DNA of 64,000 bases from Streptococcus taonis (GTDB lineage Bacteria > Bacillota > Bacilli > Lactobacillales > Streptococcaceae): NCBI RefSeq assembly GCF_029948085.1, contig NZ_JARZZP010000003.1, positions 1 through 64,000 of the forward strand, in the 5' to 3' direction. A program made the translations under genes and the position numbers. Shown piece after piece: positions 1-12,705 of this stretch. How positions within the stretch are numbered: position 1 is the stretch's first letter; each line of letters opens with the position of its first letter. The notes beneath the pieces were generated by a model. The model saw only the letters and a program-made list of their open reading frames with translations, did no database searches and was not told the origin of the DNA.

Positions 1-644
1 GTTGATGCTGATTCAGAGGCTGAAGTGCTTGCGCTTGTTGACGCTGACTCAGACGCTGAGGTCGATGCACTTGTTGACGCTGATTCAGACGCTGATGTGC
101 TTGCACTTGTGCTTGCTGATTCAGATGCTGAGGTGCTTGCACTTGTGCTTGCTGATTCAGATGCTGAGGTGCTTGCACTTGTTGACGCTGATTCAGATGC
201 TGATGTCGATGCACTTGTTGACGCTGACTCAGATGCTGATGTAGACGCACTTGTTGATGCTGATTCAGAGGCTGAAGTGCTTGCGCTTGTTGACGCTGAC
301 TCAGACGCTGAGGTCGATGCACTTGTTGATGCAGATGTACTTGCTGACGTACTTGCGCTTGTTGAAGCCGATGTACTTGCTGAGGTGCTTGCGCTTGTTG
401 AAGCCGATGTACTTGCCGATGTACTTGCGCTCGTTGAAGCTGACGTACTTGCCGACGTACTTGCGCTGGTTGAAACCGATGTACTTGCTGATGTGCTTGC
501 GCTCGTTGAGGCTGAAGTACTTGCGGATGTACTTACGCTCGTTGATGCAGATGTACTTGCTGATGTACTTGCGCTAGTCATTGCACTTACTGATGCGCTG
601 GTTGAAGCTGACACTGATGCACTTGTTGATGCTGACTCAGAACG
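1..644 (-). repeat. Tandem repeats encoding the SASTSAS-type second serine-rich region
   Basis: The DNA consists of short degenerate direct repeats in multiples of six bases, for example gttgatgctgattcag and gatgtacttgctgatgtact. On the minus strand these read as (SASTSASE/V)n. The repeat tract encodes the heavily O-glycosylated stalk of the adhesin and continues beyond base 1. Such tracts change length by slippage and are often misassembled, so the copy number is not certain. Confidence 0.95.
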
Positions 645-3600
645 ATATTTCTTGTCTGAAACAGTTTCATCTTGACTATAAACCGTTGGTGCATATGGTT
701 GATTACCAGATGTTACTTTAGCATTATCTTTATAATAAACTGTTGCAACACCGCTGTCACTTACATCGATGCTAGAAATACGATCACGACCGTTCGGAGT
801 CACTTTATCGTGAGCTTTTCTGATTTCTTCGCGAACTTTGTCCTTATCAGATTCTGATAAATGATTTTTATCCTTGACTTCAGTCAAGTCAATCGCAGGT
901 TTATTAAACAAGTTCTGCAACTGATCTTGTTGAATTCGAATTTCTCCGACGTCAACAGTGTTTCCACTTGGATCTGTAGCATTGAGCCAACGTCCCCAGG
1001 TATTTCCTGATCTCCAAGCAAGGTCTTTGTTAGTAACCGCATTAATGGTGAAGGTAGTTTGGTCATCATTTGTTAAGGTATTGATAATATTTGTGATAGG
1101 ACCAGTTCCCCATTCAGGTCTGTTTTCAAAGAAGTCCGTCAAATCTTTTCGATTACCAGAAACCTTCAAAGTTTTTAATTTACCACTATTATCTTTACCT
1201 GTATAGGTAATCTGGATAGTATCTCCTGCATAGAACAAATAGCGACCATTGCTATCTTTCTTAGGTTCCTGACCATTTACAGTAACAGTATAGGTAATTG
1301 TTGGATTCACACGTTCAGGAGTAATCTTACTTGTCGTTACTTCTGAATCGAGACCAGCAACTGTAGATTTAGCTGTTACAACACCTGTCGGAAGAAGACC
1401 GTTATTGCCATCATAAGCATCCTGCAATTCTGTCGGATCAAATGTGACGCTTGTTTCATTATCTTTAGCTCTCTTCTCGAACGTATGACCTGCCAAAGTC
1501 AAGGTTACAAGAGCTCCTGGTGTTACATTTGTAACAACGATCGAACGATTTGGCAAGCCACCAGTTTCATTAGTAGAAGCAACTGAGATAACTGGTGCCT
1601 GTGGAATTACCTTAATAGTCACATCGTTCGTTGTGCCATCTTTGTAGGTAATCGTTACAGTACCATCGGTAGCAATACTATAATCGCTAATGCGGTTGGC
1701 TACCTGAGGATTTGCAGTTTTCACTGCATCAAGAATCTTGGTGCGTTCATCATCGGTCAACGCATTTGGATTGGCAACTGCAATGGCGTTAGTAGGTTGA
1801 GCTCCTGGGAATTTTTCATTCAATTTTCCTTGTGCAACTACAGCCGTTACTCTACCCGTATTATCTGATAAGTCTGTAGCATTAGTTCCACGAGTCCATT
1901 TATTTCCATCTTTATATTGGACATTTTCTCCGTAAGTAGCAGTGTACTCTAATACTTTTGGATTTGTTGCTGAAGCTTCAGTAGTGGTGTCCTTAATGCC
2001 TGGCGCTGCATCATCTGAAGAATAACCATCTTGGAAAATACGACTGATATCTGAAGTACCATCGTTTAATTTCAGAGTTTTAATCTTACCACTATTATCT
2101 TTAGCAGTTAAAACAACTTTAATCTTGTCGCCTGCGAATACTTCGTAACCACTGACTCCTGGACGAACATTATTCTTAATCGATTGTTTTTCCCATAGGC
2201 CCGTCTTGTCGTTCTTAATATAAAGTTCAAAAGTTACTTCAGGTGCTACAGTTTCCTTGGTAATAGTTTTAGTCGTTGTAGCTGATTCCAAGGTTTCATT
2301 TACACTAGTACCAGGATTTTGGAAAACCTTACTTTGTTTAACAGTTACGTCACCTGTTGGAAGGAGACCGTTGTTTCCATCATAGGCAGCCTTCAAATCT
2401 GTCGCAGTAAAGGTTACACTTGTGTCATTATTCCCCGCTGTCTTAGGGAATGTATGTCCGTTTAATGTCAGGGTAACAAGTGCACCCGGCGTCACATTGG
2501 TGACTGTAATTCCTTTATTTGGAAGACCACCTGTGTTAGTAACCTGATTATCTGCGATTTGTGGTGCTTGTGGATTGACCTTGAAGATAACTGGAACAGA
2601 TGTGCTGTTTCTTGCTGCATCAGTAGAACCTTGCGGTAAGGTCACTCTTACTTTTCTTGTGTAGAATCCTGGATTAGCAACCATGGCGTCGTCAGGAGTT
2701 TGTTCCCAACTGAATGTTGTACCTGCAGGTATCGCAACTCCAGCATCAGAATTCTTAATAGCATTACTTGGATTGGCAATAATATCCGCTAATGAAGCCT
2801 TATCACCAACTGTAGTAACATACTCTTGTTTTGCTACCGGATCAACTACAGTATAGTCAAAGCTAGTTTCACTTGTTAGGGCTGCATTGCTAGATGATAC
2901 AGTACCAAAACGTCCATTTGGATAGGTAGCTCTTACTGTGTAAGTTGTACGGTGCGACACAGGATTAGTTCCTGTTGTATGCCATACGCTACTAAATTCA
3001 GGTGAGCCAGCTTGTTTACTCAATGTGGCACTTGGATTGTTATTCAGGCGATATTCATAAGAGAATGTAGTACCTGATGGAAGGTCACTACTATTGATAT
3101 AGAGGTTTGAATAGCCACCAATATTATTGGCATAGCTTCCTCCAACAGTTCTATCACTACCTGGAACTGCTTTAAAGGCATAAAATTGACCTTTCACACC
3201 ATTGTTTGTTTTGGTTTCAACTTTCGGATAGACCGTATAGTTGATGGTTACATCCGTTGTCGAATTATCAGAATAGGTAACACGTGCTAGAGCTGATTGA
3301 GCCCCAGTTGCACTAGTAGAGATTGGCGTTACCCAAGAAATGCTATGTCCAGTGACAGCTGGTGTTGAACTATCAACAGGATCAACAGTGACAAAGTTAT
3401 TTACATTAGCAACATCTGTCGCAGCTTCCCCTTGCAAAGTATAAACAGTTGGAACTTTAGTTGTAGCATTATAAAGTTCATTTTGTTTGAGTTTATGGAA
3501 GGCATAGGTAATACCTTGTTTTCCTTCAAGAACTCTGACAGTATTGCCCGATACGTATCCTTTGGCTGTTGCAACGTTAGTTGCCTTCAACTGATAACCA

Positions 3601-5705
3601 TCAATGTTCAAATATTGTGAAAGATCTACAGTTGTTCCTGGAAGTTGTTGGATAAACATCTCATCCTTACCAGGGATTTCCTCTCCAGTATCTGCATCGA
3701 TGAAATGAACTGTAACATAGGCACCACGCGCAGAGTATTCAAATTTTTCTAGTCTAAATTGTTGCAAGTTGGTTCCAGAGCCTGTCGAAGCGAAGAGGGC
3801 CAAGGCTAGTTCTTCAGGGTTACCAGCGTTATCCAACAAACTTCTCCTTGTATTCTCAAGTCTGAGAGAATTTGTATTAACTGGACGGCCATCTACAAAC
3901 ATATCTCTTGTAGTCGCAATTGTATCTGATTGCAGATTCATAGACCAGGTTTGACCATCATTATAGGTAACAGTCATCACTTTGGTCGTTCCATTGTAGG
4001 AAACCTGGTAGTCTCTGAAAGTATTATTCGTTGGATTTTGAGCCAATTTTGAAAATGTACGTATTACTGGATAGACAGTTCCTTGGGCATTTCTGTTGTT
4101 ACCATTATAGTTATAGGTAAAGCCACCAAAGGCACCGCCACCTGACACGGACCCTGGATCGGCAGATGCTTTATTTACAGCTTCTGGTGCACCCGTATTA
4201 TGCCATGTATCAAGTTTAAATCCAAAAGAACCTTTAAGATTATCTCCCCCCATACCAAGAGAGGCACCTGAACCATTACCGTTAGCATTTCCGATGACAC
4301 CAGGTTCAGCAGTTGAAAACACTGTAGCAATCCCATCACCACCATAGTGACCATTAGTATACCCTTCATAGGCATTACCAAGATTGATCTTACCTGTCAA
4401 AGTAAAGCTTTCAGTCATATCAATCTTAGTTTTCAAGGTATAGGAACCAGCTTGCCCACTTGTGTTCTGTGTTAAGGTTACTGTACCACCACTTAGATTT
4501 GCAGTCCCTGATGTTTTAAAGTAGTTTGCTTGGTTTTTATTGGTAACAATTAGTTTGGCTTTAGAATCATAGCTTGCATTTCCCAAAGAAGCATTTGTAT
4601 TAAATGGAATACGAAAATCATTTGAAGAAGTCAAAGCTTGACCATTACGGTAGTCACGCGCTCCAGAACTTGCTCGAAGAACTGTGTTGACCACACTATT
4701 ACGTGTTCTAGTAGCCTCAGAGATAAGAGTATTAAGGTCAGCGTTAGGATCGGTCAAAGCATTTTGAATAGTTTCAATCGTAGCTTTCCCTTTTAGAAGA
4801 GCACTTTCAGCACCCTCACGATTTCCCAGACGACCGAGATAGGTTCCAATCTCATCTGAAAGACTCTTGAGTTTTTTCTCTTGCTCTGCTCGTTTTTTGT
4901 CAGTTTCAGTCGCAGTTACTAACCCTGTCGCTGCTGTTGTTAACATATCAGCAGTGTTGCCATTGACTTTATCAGAAACACCTGCGCTTGCTGAAGCAGT
5001 ATTCAAGTTAGCTGGAGTTGACTTATAGGTAATTGTAGCACCATCTTTATCCGCTACTACTTCTTCTACCTTAGAAGTTTCACCAGTAGAACCCTTACTT
5101 GTTGAGTTTGTGACTACAGAACTAGTAGAACTCGTTTCTGAGAGGCTTTCTGATCTTGTAAGTGACTCAGAGCTACTGAGTGAAGTTGAAGTAGATGCTG
5201 AAGTTGAGGTAGACTCTGATGCAGATGTACTTGCAGACACTGATGAAGACAAGGACTCTGATAATGATTGACTTTCAGAGACTGAAACACTCTCACTAAT
5301 AGACTGAGAAGTCACATCTGAAGCCGGAGCTTCTTGATTTTCTTTCCCTACTGTTCCTAGAACAACTTTATCTGCAGTGACAAGTGTATCCTCTGTTTCG
5401 ATAACTTTTTCAACTGCAGTTTGTTCATTGGCATGGACTTGAGTTTGAACAACAGCCCCACCACCGATAACTGAACCAGCTGCTACTATTCCCTTAAGAA
5501 CATCGATTCCTGTCAATGGTGTGGAAGAACGCTCTTCAACAACTTCTGTTGACACTTGAGCAGTATCGACTCCACCACGAATGACTTTAAACAAGCCAAA
5601 AAGGGAAGTAGAGGCACGTAACCAGTGCTTACCAGACTTGATTAACTTAAATCTTGTAACACGGTCTGTCTCTCTAAATTGACCTTCATTTCTTTTAAAA
5701 AACAT
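1..5705 (-). CDS. Serine-rich repeat glycoprotein adhesin, L-type lectin class (C-terminus off the window)
   Basis: This is a surface adhesin of the accessory-Sec exported SRRP family (SraP/PsrP/GspB type). The ATG at 5705 follows GGAAGG, and 1901 residues are visible with no stop before the edge. The N-terminus carries the long KxYKxGKxW-type signal ([10 protein letters not shown] near residues 18-29), then a hydrophobic stretch. A first Ser-rich repeat lies at about 125-200, followed by a coiled region and an L-type lectin-like module at about 365-640. A MucBP/beta-grasp-like segment begins near 655. Ig/cadherin-like modules follow, including one block of about 330 residues present twice (starting near 1038 and 1368). 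The second Ser-rich repeat begins near residue 1690 and leaves the window. The LPXTG anchor and the secA2/secY2/glycosyltransferase genes would lie outside. Family assignment is firm; ligand specificity is inference. Confidence 0.93.
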   Translation of the reverse strand, partial: MFFKRNEGQFRETDRVTRFKLIKSGKHWLRASTSLFGLFKVIRGGVDTAQVSTEVVEERSSTPLTGIDVLKGIVAAGSVIGGGAVVQTQVHANEQTAVEKVIETEDTLVTADKVVLGTVGKENQEAPASDVTSQSISESVSVSESQSLSESLSSSVSASTSASESTSTSASTSTSLSSSESLTRSESLSETSSTSSVVTNSTSKGSTGETSKVEEVVADKDGATITYKSTPANLNTASASAGVSDKVNGNTADMLTTAATGLVTATETDKKRAEQEKKLKSLSDEIGTYLGRLGNREGAESALLKGKATIETIQNALTDPNADLNTLISEATRTRNSVVNTVLRASSGARDYRNGQALTSSNDFRIPFNTNASLGNASYDSKAKLIVTNKNQANYFKTSGTANLSGGTVTLTQNTSGQAGSYTLKTKIDMTESFTLTGKINLGNAYEGYTNGHYGGDGIATVFSTAEPGVIGNANGNGSGASLGMGGDNLKGSFGFKLDTWHNTGAPEAVNKASADPGSVSGGGAFGGFTYNYNGNNRNAQGTVYPVIRTFSKLAQNPTNNTFRDYQVSYNGTTKVMTVTYNDGQTWSMNLQSDTIATTRDMFVDGRPVNTNSLRLENTRRSLLDNAGNPEELALALFASTGSGTNLQQFRLEKFEYSARGAYVTVHFIDADTGEEIPGKDEMFIQQLPGTTVDLSQYLNIDGYQLKATNVATAKGYVSGNTVRVLEGKQGITYAFHKLKQNELYNATTKVPTVYTLQGEAATDVANVNNFVTVDPVDSSTPAVTGHSISWVTPISTSATGAQSALARVTYSDNSTTDVTINYTVYPKVETKTNNGVKGQFYAFKAVPGSDRTVGGSYANNIGGYSNLYINSSDLPSGTTFSYEYRLNNNPSATLSKQAGSPEFSSVWHTTGTNPVSHRTTYTVRATYPNGRFGTVSSSNAALTSETSFDYTVVDPVAKQEYVTTVGDKASLADIIANPSNAIKNSDAGVAIPAGTTFSWEQTPDDAMVANPGFYTRKVRVTLPQGSTDAARNSTSVPVIFKVNPQAPQIADNQVTNTGGLPNKGITVTNVTPGALVTLTLNGHTFPKTAGNNDTSVTFTATDLKAAYDGNNGLLPTGDVTVKQSKVFQNPGTSVNETLESATTTKTITKETVAPEVTFELYIKNDKTGLWEKQSIKNNVRPGVSGYEVFAGDKIKVVLTAKDNSGKIKTLKLNDGTSDISRIFQDGYSSDDAAPGIKDTTTEASATNPKVLEYTATYGENVQYKDGNKWTRGTNATDLSDNTGRVTAVVAQGKLNEKFPGAQPTNAIAVANPNALTDDERTKILDAVKTANPQVANRISDYSIATDGTVTITYKDGTTNDVTIKVIPQAPVISVASTNETGGLPNRSIVVTNVTPGALVTLTLAGHTFEKRAKDNETSVTFDPTELQDAYDGNNGLLPTGVVTAKSTVAGLDSEVTTSKITPERVNPTITYTVTVNGQEPKKDSNGRYLFYAGDTIQITYTGKDNSGKLKTLKVSGNRKDLTDFFENRPEWGTGPITNIINTLTNDDQTTFTINAVTNKDLAWRSGNTWGRWLNATDPSGNTVDVGEIRIQQDQLQNLFNKPAIDLTEVKDKNHLSESDKDKVREEIRKAHDKVTPNGRDRISSIDVSDSGVATVYYKDNAKVTSGNQPYAPTVYSQDETVSDKKYRSESASTSASVSASTSASVSAMTSASTSASTSASTSVSTSASTSASTSASTSASTSVSTSASTSASTSASTSASTSASTSASTSASTSASTSASTSASTSASTSASTSASTSASESASTSASTSASESASTSASTSASESASTSASTSASESASTSASTSASESASTSASTSASESASTSASTSASESASTSASTSASESASTSASTSASESAS

Positions 5706-6203
5706 GTTAATACCTTCCGTTTTTCTATCAATTTTAAAAATTGATGCTGTTTCCTACTTTACCACTTTTTAATGATAATATCTAGCAATGATAACCGTTA
5801 ATTACTTAAAAAATACTGATTTACACAGTTCAAAAAAGATCTCCAATACGTCAACTAGGATATTTATATAATAACCAACACTTTCCTCTTTCTCATGAAA
5901 CTTATTCGCGGTCTTAATTATAGGAAATATTTCTTAAAACTCGTTTTAGATAGATTTTATAATTTCTATAACTTGGTATAAAAAGAACATATCATTTATT
6001 CATTCTATAATCCAAAAATACGATGATGTTCACAAGTTGATATTTCAAATTTCCTCTATGGTGAAATGAAATAAAATCTGGACAAATTGATTAGGGGAGT
6101 CAAATCAATTTCTAGCAATGTTTTAGAAGTCGAAATGAACTATTCTTTATTTAGCCTACTATAATAGTTATGATGATTCCCCAAACTTAAGCTAAAAATA
6201 CAA
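5706..6203. other. Intergenic region upstream of the adhesin gene
   Basis: This stretch of about 500 bases is AT-rich, holds no credible gene, and must contain the promoter of the adhesin gene. I see no hexamer pair good enough to call. A TTGACG and a TATTAT on the minus strand are present but not at standard spacing. No repeat or RNA element was recognised. Confidence 0.5.
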
Positions 6204-6238
6204 ATAAAAAAGAGTTTGAGAAAATCCCAAACTCTACT
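6204..6238 (-). terminator. Rho-independent terminator of ribF
   Basis: An 8-bp stem (agagtttg at 6211-6218 with caaactct at 6228-6235) is followed on the minus strand by a U run (aaaaaa on the plus strand at 6205-6210). It lies 15 bases past the ribF stop codon. Confidence 0.85.
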
Positions 6239-6249
6239 ATTTTTTGATT

Positions 6250-7161
6250 TTATTTTCTAGCTATCTTTTCATCTTCTTCTAGTTGCTTAACCAATTGATC
6301 AACGCTATCAAATTTTACCATATCACGGATACGGTCCAACCAGGAAACGATGACAGTTTCCCCATAGATATCGTCGGAAAAATCAAAGATATGAACTTCA
6401 AAACGCTCTTCTTCGCCATCAAAGGTTTCATTTTTACCTAGACTCGCCATACCACGATAGACTTTTCTTTGGATTTCAACGTCAACGGCATAGACACCAT
6501 CAGCCGGCATATAAGTCCGATCCAAGTTGACTAAATTAGCTGTAGGGAAGCCAATAGTTCGACCACGCGCATTTCCGTGAACCACTACACCTCTCGTTGG
6601 CAAAGGGAATCCCAGAAGTTTGCCTGCCTCTTTTACATCTCCTTCTAGAATGGCTTGGCGAATACGCGTTGAACTAATTTTCCCCTTTTCATCCTCAACT
6701 GGTGGAACAACAACTACTTCACCATGGAAAAGTTCTTTTAAATCCTCAGCTGTTTTTCTATCTGAACCAAGAGTATAGTCAAAACCAACTACAATCGTAT
6801 CTGCCTTTGCTTCCTTGACATAGGTATCAATGAATTCTTGGGCAGTCATATTTGCTACTCGACTAGTGAAATCCATCAAATACAAGCTCTCAACTCCAGC
6901 TCGCTTCAATCTACGTTCACGTTCACTAGCATTCAAAATATGCAATAAGTGTTCAGGTGAGTATTGATTCAGAGTTAGTTTTGGTGATTCGTTAAAAGTT
7001 ACTAGAGCTACTCCCTGGCGCTTTTCAGCAGCAATGTTAGAAGCTATTTCAAATAATTTTTGATGTCCAAGATGAACTCCATCAAAATAACCAAGTACAA
7101 GGACGTTTGGTCCTGGTGTTGCAATATCTTTTTCTGTTTTAATAGGTACTGTAATAATCAT
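6250..7161 (-). CDS. ribF: Bifunctional riboflavin kinase / FMN adenylyltransferase
   Basis: RibF converts riboflavin to FMN and then FAD in the cytosol. The 303-residue length is normal for RibF. The N-terminal nucleotidyltransferase domain has the LGYFDGVHLGHQ motif (about residues 23-34) and SSTRIR near 163-168. The C-terminal kinase domain has GRTIGFPTANL near 200-210 followed by the DGVYAV strand. The gene stands alone between the adhesin gene and pyrD and ends in a terminator. No FMN riboswitch is visible upstream. Confidence 0.97.
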   Translation of the reverse strand: MIITVPIKTEKDIATPGPNVLVLGYFDGVHLGHQKLFEIASNIAAEKRQGVALVTFNESPKLTLNQYSPEHLLHILNASERERRLKRAGVESLYLMDFTSRVANMTAQEFIDTYVKEAKADTIVVGFDYTLGSDRKTAEDLKELFHGEVVVVPPVEDEKGKISSTRIRQAILEGDVKEAGKLLGFPLPTRGVVVHGNARGRTIGFPTANLVNLDRTYMPADGVYAVDVEIQRKVYRGMASLGKNETFDGEEERFEVHIFDFSDDIYGETVIVSWLDRIRDMVKFDSVDQLVKQLEEDEKIARK

Positions 7162-7226
7162 AGTATTTATTATACCAGAAAAATGGCGCTTTCAAAACAA
7201 TTTAGACTGAATTCAGGACATAAAAC

Positions 7227-8976
<1,750 letters not shown>

Positions 8977-9008
8977 AACTTTTCCTCCTTAAATTTTAAG
9001 GGGTTCAG

Positions 9009-9038
9009 AAAAAGAAAAACCTTGCAATCGCAAGGTTT
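9009..9038 (-). terminator. Attenuator terminator in the pyrKD leader
   Basis: A 9-bp stem (aaaccttgc / gcaaggttt, 9017-9038) with a 4-base loop is followed on the minus strand by a U-rich run (TTTTTCTTTTTC). It lies between the PyrR-binding sequence and pyrK, as expected for the regulated terminator of a pyr attenuator. Confidence 0.88.
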
Positions 9039-9107
9039 CAGTAAGATACTTACAGAAAAGAATCAAATAAACTTTGTTTATTCGAAGTTTGTGTAATCTA
9101 TTTTCTA

Positions 9108-9150
9108 TCTGACACCTTGTGAGCCTCTCTGGACTTCCCTTAAAGGTTAA
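9108..9150 (-). promoter_or_regulatory. PyrR-binding RNA element (pyr leader attenuator)
   Basis: On the minus strand the leader reads AGTCCAGAGAGGCT (plus-strand 9121-9137 region), the conserved PyrR binding-loop sequence, flanked by complementary AAGG and CCTT segments. It lies just downstream of the promoter and upstream of the attenuator hairpin. From the known mechanism, UMP-bound PyrR should stabilise this hairpin and favour termination before pyrK. Confidence 0.9.
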
Positions 9151-9159
9151 ATTTTTACT

Positions 9160-9188
9160 AGTATACTGTATCAACCCTAAAAAGTCAA
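9160..9188 (-). promoter_or_regulatory. Sigma-A promoter of pyrK-pyrD
   Basis: Minus-strand TTGACT (9183-9188) and TATACT (9160-9165) are separated by exactly 17 bases. Transcription would begin just before the PyrR element. Confidence 0.88.
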
Positions 9189-9226
9189 GCAAAAATAGGT
9201 AAGGTGTCGGATGTATTTTAGTTTAC

Positions 9227-9916
9227 TTATTTTTGTGAAGAGAGAATCTTCTCCAATTTTTGATAATCTTTGACACTATCGATTTCGTAGATAGAGTTTT
9301 CTTCCAATTCCTCTACGTAAACATCTAGTTCTTTGATATTATCTTTAACCATGTTGTCCCAGTAGAGATCTACAAATTCGCCGCTTGCATAGGCTTTGTC
9401 GATAAACCCAACGATTTTCTCAGCTGTTGGAGCATCCCAGAATGACACACCACTCAGGATGCGGCCGTTCTTGCTATCAACGATGATATCTTGAACTTTG
9501 TAGTCTTCTCCGTAAACTAGGAACCATTCATTGTCACATTCTTCACGATAAACACTAAAGTAAGTTGAACGTTCAATATCATTGCGGAACATATTCTTGA
9601 AAAGATAGTTATCCGCATCGATAACGTAGCTGTTAGCCAACTCTTCTTTTACCAAGTAAAGTGAGTAAAAATTATTGTAATCAGCATACTTGTCGTTGAA
9701 GACCAAACGAACGCCATACTTCTCTTTAAGATAGTCGAACTGTTCTTTCAAATAACCAACTACGATGATGATATCATCGATTCCACGCTCTTTTAAAAAT
9801 TCAATTTGATATTCAACCAAAGGTTTTTGATTAACTTGAACCAAAGCTTTGGGTGTATTTTCTGTCATGGGTCTCAAACGAGTCCCCAAACCTGCTGCTA
9901 AGATGATAGCTTTCAC
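9227..9916 (-). CDS. licC: CTP:phosphocholine cytidylyltransferase
   Basis: LicC makes CDP-choline from phosphocholine and CTP for decoration of teichoic acids. The 229 residues match the pneumococcal length. The N-terminal nucleotidyltransferase signature is LAAGLGTRLRPMTENTPKAL (residues 6-25), followed by the YVIDADNYLF metal-binding region. It is the last gene of tarI-tarJ-licA-licB-licC, 12 bases after licB. Confidence 0.95.
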   Translation of the reverse strand: MKAIILAAGLGTRLRPMTENTPKALVQVNQKPLVEYQIEFLKERGIDDIIIVVGYLKEQFDYLKEKYGVRLVFNDKYADYNNFYSLYLVKEELANSYVIDADNYLFKNMFRNDIERSTYFSVYREECDNEWFLVYGEDYKVQDIIVDSKNGRILSGVSFWDAPTAEKIVGFIDKAYASGEFVDLYWDNMVKDNIKELDVYVEELEENSIYEIDSVKDYQKLEKILSSQK

Positions 9917-9928
9917 GCGCTTTCTCCT

Positions 9929-10807
9929 TTATTCTTTAATAATAATGTAAACACCAGCCATTACAACAAATGAAGTAATGATGGTTAGTAAATTAAGGGG
10001 CGAGCCCAAGAAAATTGCTGCAAACAAAACAGTCCATACTACATAACTGACATTTAGACCGGTTGCCTTTGCTGGTTGCAATCGATTGATAGCAATGTAG
10101 TAGGCAAGGTAAGAAATCATATTAAATGCTGCAAAGACTATCAATAAACCAAACAATTGCCCGTTAGCCACTTCTGCAAACGTGTGATGCGAGAAGAGCA
10201 CAATAACAAGATAAGACAAGAAGGATGTAACTTGCCGAATCAAGAGGGCTTCAATTTCACTGAGATCACTTTCCATTGCAAAGGAACTCAGAACACTTTC
10301 ACTGCCCCAAGCAAGGGCACATATCAAGGCACAAAGAATCCCAATGTAGAAAGAATTCACTTGCTCGGCTTTATAGGTCTGAGCAATAATTCCTGCAATG
10401 ATTAGAAGAATCCCCAAAACTGTATTTTTGGAAATCTTGTGCTTCAAGAAGAAGAAGGCAAGCAAGACTGAAACAGCAGGATAAATCGCAGAAACAGACG
10501 ATGCTAGAGAACTTCCAATATACTTAACTGCATAAAGGTTGGCCTGCATACCAATCGGTCCTGCCAGTAAAGCACCAATAATAACACTGACATTTCGAAT
10601 ATTCAAGAAGATTGAAAAACGTACTTTTCCTTCCTTAACTAGAAGAAAACCTAGTAAGATAAAAATACTTAGAAAGTCGTGTGCTGCTGCTACTACAAAA
10701 GGTGATAAATCAGTAAAAATTGAAAATATATAGGCACTAATAGTCAGACCTAATCCCCAAAACATCCCTGAAAGCAGACCAAAGGAAACTCCGTTTTTAG
10801 TCTTCAT
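9929..10807 (-). CDS. licB: Choline transporter LicB (DMT superfamily)
   Basis: This 292-residue integral membrane protein has about ten hydrophobic segments arranged as two EamA-like halves. Its place between licA and licC identifies it as LicB, which takes up choline for the phosphocholine pathway. It overlaps the 3' end of licA by 11 bases, so the two are translationally coupled. Assignment rests on topology plus operon context, which is very strong here. Confidence 0.93.
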   Translation of the reverse strand: MKTKNGVSFGLLSGMFWGLGLTISAYIFSIFTDLSPFVVAAAHDFLSIFILLGFLLVKEGKVRFSIFLNIRNVSVIIGALLAGPIGMQANLYAVKYIGSSLASSVSAIYPAVSVLLAFFFLKHKISKNTVLGILLIIAGIIAQTYKAEQVNSFYIGILCALICALAWGSESVLSSFAMESDLSEIEALLIRQVTSFLSYLVIVLFSHHTFAEVANGQLFGLLIVFAAFNMISYLAYYIAINRLQPAKATGLNVSYVVWTVLFAAIFLGSPLNLLTIITSFVVMAGVYIIIKE

Positions 10808-11672
10808 CAGAACCTCCCATAGAATCCAACTCTTTCACAGCTCTACTGTAACGAGAGATTCCATAATCTCCGAAATCTGCACCATTTTCTTCTTTGTAGA
10901 TAGTCCAGAGACTCCAAATAATGTCCTGCAAGATTTTGTAAATACGAATTTTTTCCCGAGAAACTGGTGTCAGGTCACTTTCATAATGACTTAAGAAGTT
11001 CTCTTCTTCGTCTGAAGTAAACTCAGATTCCAAGAAAAGAGCTGCCAAATCCCACATAGGATCATTCATAGATGAATATTCCCAATCAATCAGATAAAGG
11101 TGACCATCTGGTCCTTCTATGAAATTTTCAGGAACCAAATCAATGTGACATGATTTCTTATCGATACCAATTTCTTCAAGCTCTTCTTTCAGAGAAAATA
11201 CTAACTTTCTGACAGTTTCATAGTTCGGATAGGAAATCTCCCCTTGAATCAAGGTTTCATATTTTTTGATTTCCTCAAAAGGAGCAAACTCTCCTTTTAA
11301 TTCCTTACCCGAAGCATGAACCGTTTGTAAAATAGGCGCAATCTTTTCAAACTTAGTCTTGATAGTAGTGGAATTAAGAGTATTCGCAGATTTAATGTAC
11401 TGATTAACCTTGATACCTGCTTCAATATCGAAAAGATAATTTTCCACATCAAGTTTTAAATCTTTTAACAAGTCCAGATTAAATTTCTCATTCTGGCGGT
11501 TGATCAATTTATCTGTGCCTTTTCCGAAAAACTTAACGATATACTGATTTGAGGTTGTCTTAACCAAATAGTTTTGATTAGTCATTCCTCCTAGTTGTTC
11601 AACACTTAAAATATCTTCATCAGTTGATAGTAAAGATGTCAGTTTTTCCTTAATAATCTTTTCCACAATCAT
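10797..11672 (-). CDS. licA: Choline kinase
   Basis: LicA phosphorylates choline, the first step after uptake. The 291-residue protein has the choline/aminoglycoside kinase fold with the catalytic Brenner-type motif HIDLVPENF (about 178-186) and the metal-binding IDWEYSS with NDPMWDLA downstream. It sits 6 bases downstream of tarJ and overlaps licB. Confidence 0.95.
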   Translation of the reverse strand: MIVEKIIKEKLTSLLSTDEDILSVEQLGGMTNQNYLVKTTSNQYIVKFFGKGTDKLINRQNEKFNLDLLKDLKLDVENYLFDIEAGIKVNQYIKSANTLNSTTIKTKFEKIAPILQTVHASGKELKGEFAPFEEIKKYETLIQGEISYPNYETVRKLVFSLKEELEEIGIDKKSCHIDLVPENFIEGPDGHLYLIDWEYSSMNDPMWDLAALFLESEFTSDEEENFLSHYESDLTPVSREKIRIYKILQDIIWSLWTIYKEENGADFGDYGISRYSRAVKELDSMGGSDED

Positions 11673-11678
11673 CCTCCA

Positions 11679-12701
11679 TTAGACTTCCCACTTAAAGACT
11701 GTCTTAAAGGCAGTATTTAGGTCAGTTGCAAAAACTCGGTGAATATCCTTAATTTCTCGTACTGGTTCTTCTAAATAAATGATATTTTTCAAACGATTGG
11801 CAAATCTCTTAATCTCCATCATTTGGATAGCTTTTTCGAAGTCAACACGTCCTGAACGCGAAGAACCTACCAGTAACAAACCTTTTTCCAAGGAATCTCG
11901 GGTATTGATGTTGACCTTGTACTCACTAACACCCATCATCAGAATGGTTCCCTGTGGTTTGATGTAACGGATGAGATCATTAATAGCAGGTCCGCATCCA
12001 TCACCACCACAACATTCGAAACCATGATCAAAACTAAGATCTTCTGGGATGCTATCCGTAATGTAAAGCTCCTTAGCAAAAGAGAAGAGTTCTAATTTCT
12101 CCCAATGACGACCAATAACAATAATCTCAGCTTCAGGCAAGATATAGTTGATAATATTAGCCATTACAAAAGCTAAACTACCATCGCCAATAACTGCAAT
12201 ACGCTGACGTCTGCTGTGAGAAACCGTCAAGAAACGATTCATAGCGTGCATACCCACACTGACAAATTCAGTAATGGCAGCTACTGTATCTTCGATGTCC
12301 TCGTAAGCTACCACACGATCCTTAGGTAGAGAAACAAATTCTCGCATAAAGCCATCATAACCACTAGACAAGAAATAGGTTCCTGTCATATAGTTTTCAT
12401 AAAATTCCTCATCACTCTGCATAGGTGGTTGATTGGGAATCATGACAACCTTCTGACCAACTTTGTAGGTACCTGTGGGATCAGAAATAACAGTCCCACA
12501 AGACTCATGAATCATAGCCATTGGAAGTTTCTTTGATAAAATTTTTGGATCACGTTTTCCTTGATAGTAACGTTGATCCGCATGACAAACCGCCATAAAG
12601 TTTGGTCGAATAAGGATATGATTCTCTTGATCAATCTCTTCTTCTTGGTATTTGATATTGATAAATTTGGGTTTTGTCAGTTGATAAATTTGATTAATCA
12701 T
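11679..12701 (-). CDS. tarJ: Ribulose-5-phosphate reductase (NADPH), TarJ
   Basis: TarJ reduces ribulose 5-phosphate to ribitol 5-phosphate, the substrate of TarI. It is a medium-chain dehydrogenase with CHADQRYYQGKR and HESCG near the N-terminus and the nucleotide-binding segment RIAVIGDGSLAF in the middle. I chose the ATG at 12701 (MINQIYQ), giving 340 residues, which matches pneumococcal TarJ. The frame can extend to a TTG at 12719, but that would lie inside tarI. Confidence 0.93.
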   Translation of the reverse strand: MINQIYQLTKPKFINIKYQEEEIDQENHILIRPNFMAVCHADQRYYQGKRDPKILSKKLPMAMIHESCGTVISDPTGTYKVGQKVVMIPNQPPMQSDEEFYENYMTGTYFLSSGYDGFMREFVSLPKDRVVAYEDIEDTVAAITEFVSVGMHAMNRFLTVSHSRRQRIAVIGDGSLAFVMANIINYILPEAEIIVIGRHWEKLELFSFAKELYITDSIPEDLSFDHGFECCGGDGCGPAINDLIRYIKPQGTILMMGVSEYKVNINTRDSLEKGLLLVGSSRSGRVDFEKAIQMMEIKRFANRLKNIIYLEEPVREIKDIHRVFATDLNTAFKTVFKWEV

Positions 12702-12705
12702 GTCT

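Noticed and set aside
1-650. Regular direct repeats, considered as a CRISPR array
   Set aside because: There are no unique spacers, the period follows codons, and the minus strand is one continuous coding frame.
2-675. Plus-strand open frames rich in Leu/Ala/Val/Asp across the repeat region
   Set aside because: They are antisense readings of the serine-rich repeats; long stop-free frames are expected there from the codon pattern.
5706-6203. Promoter of the serine-rich adhesin
   Set aside because: Candidate hexamers (TTGACG, TATTAT) are not at acceptable spacing; a call would be a guess.
8989-9192. Minus-strand 67-codon frame in the pyr leader
   Set aside because: It overlies the promoter, PyrR element and attenuator and has no ribosome-binding site or protein-like composition.
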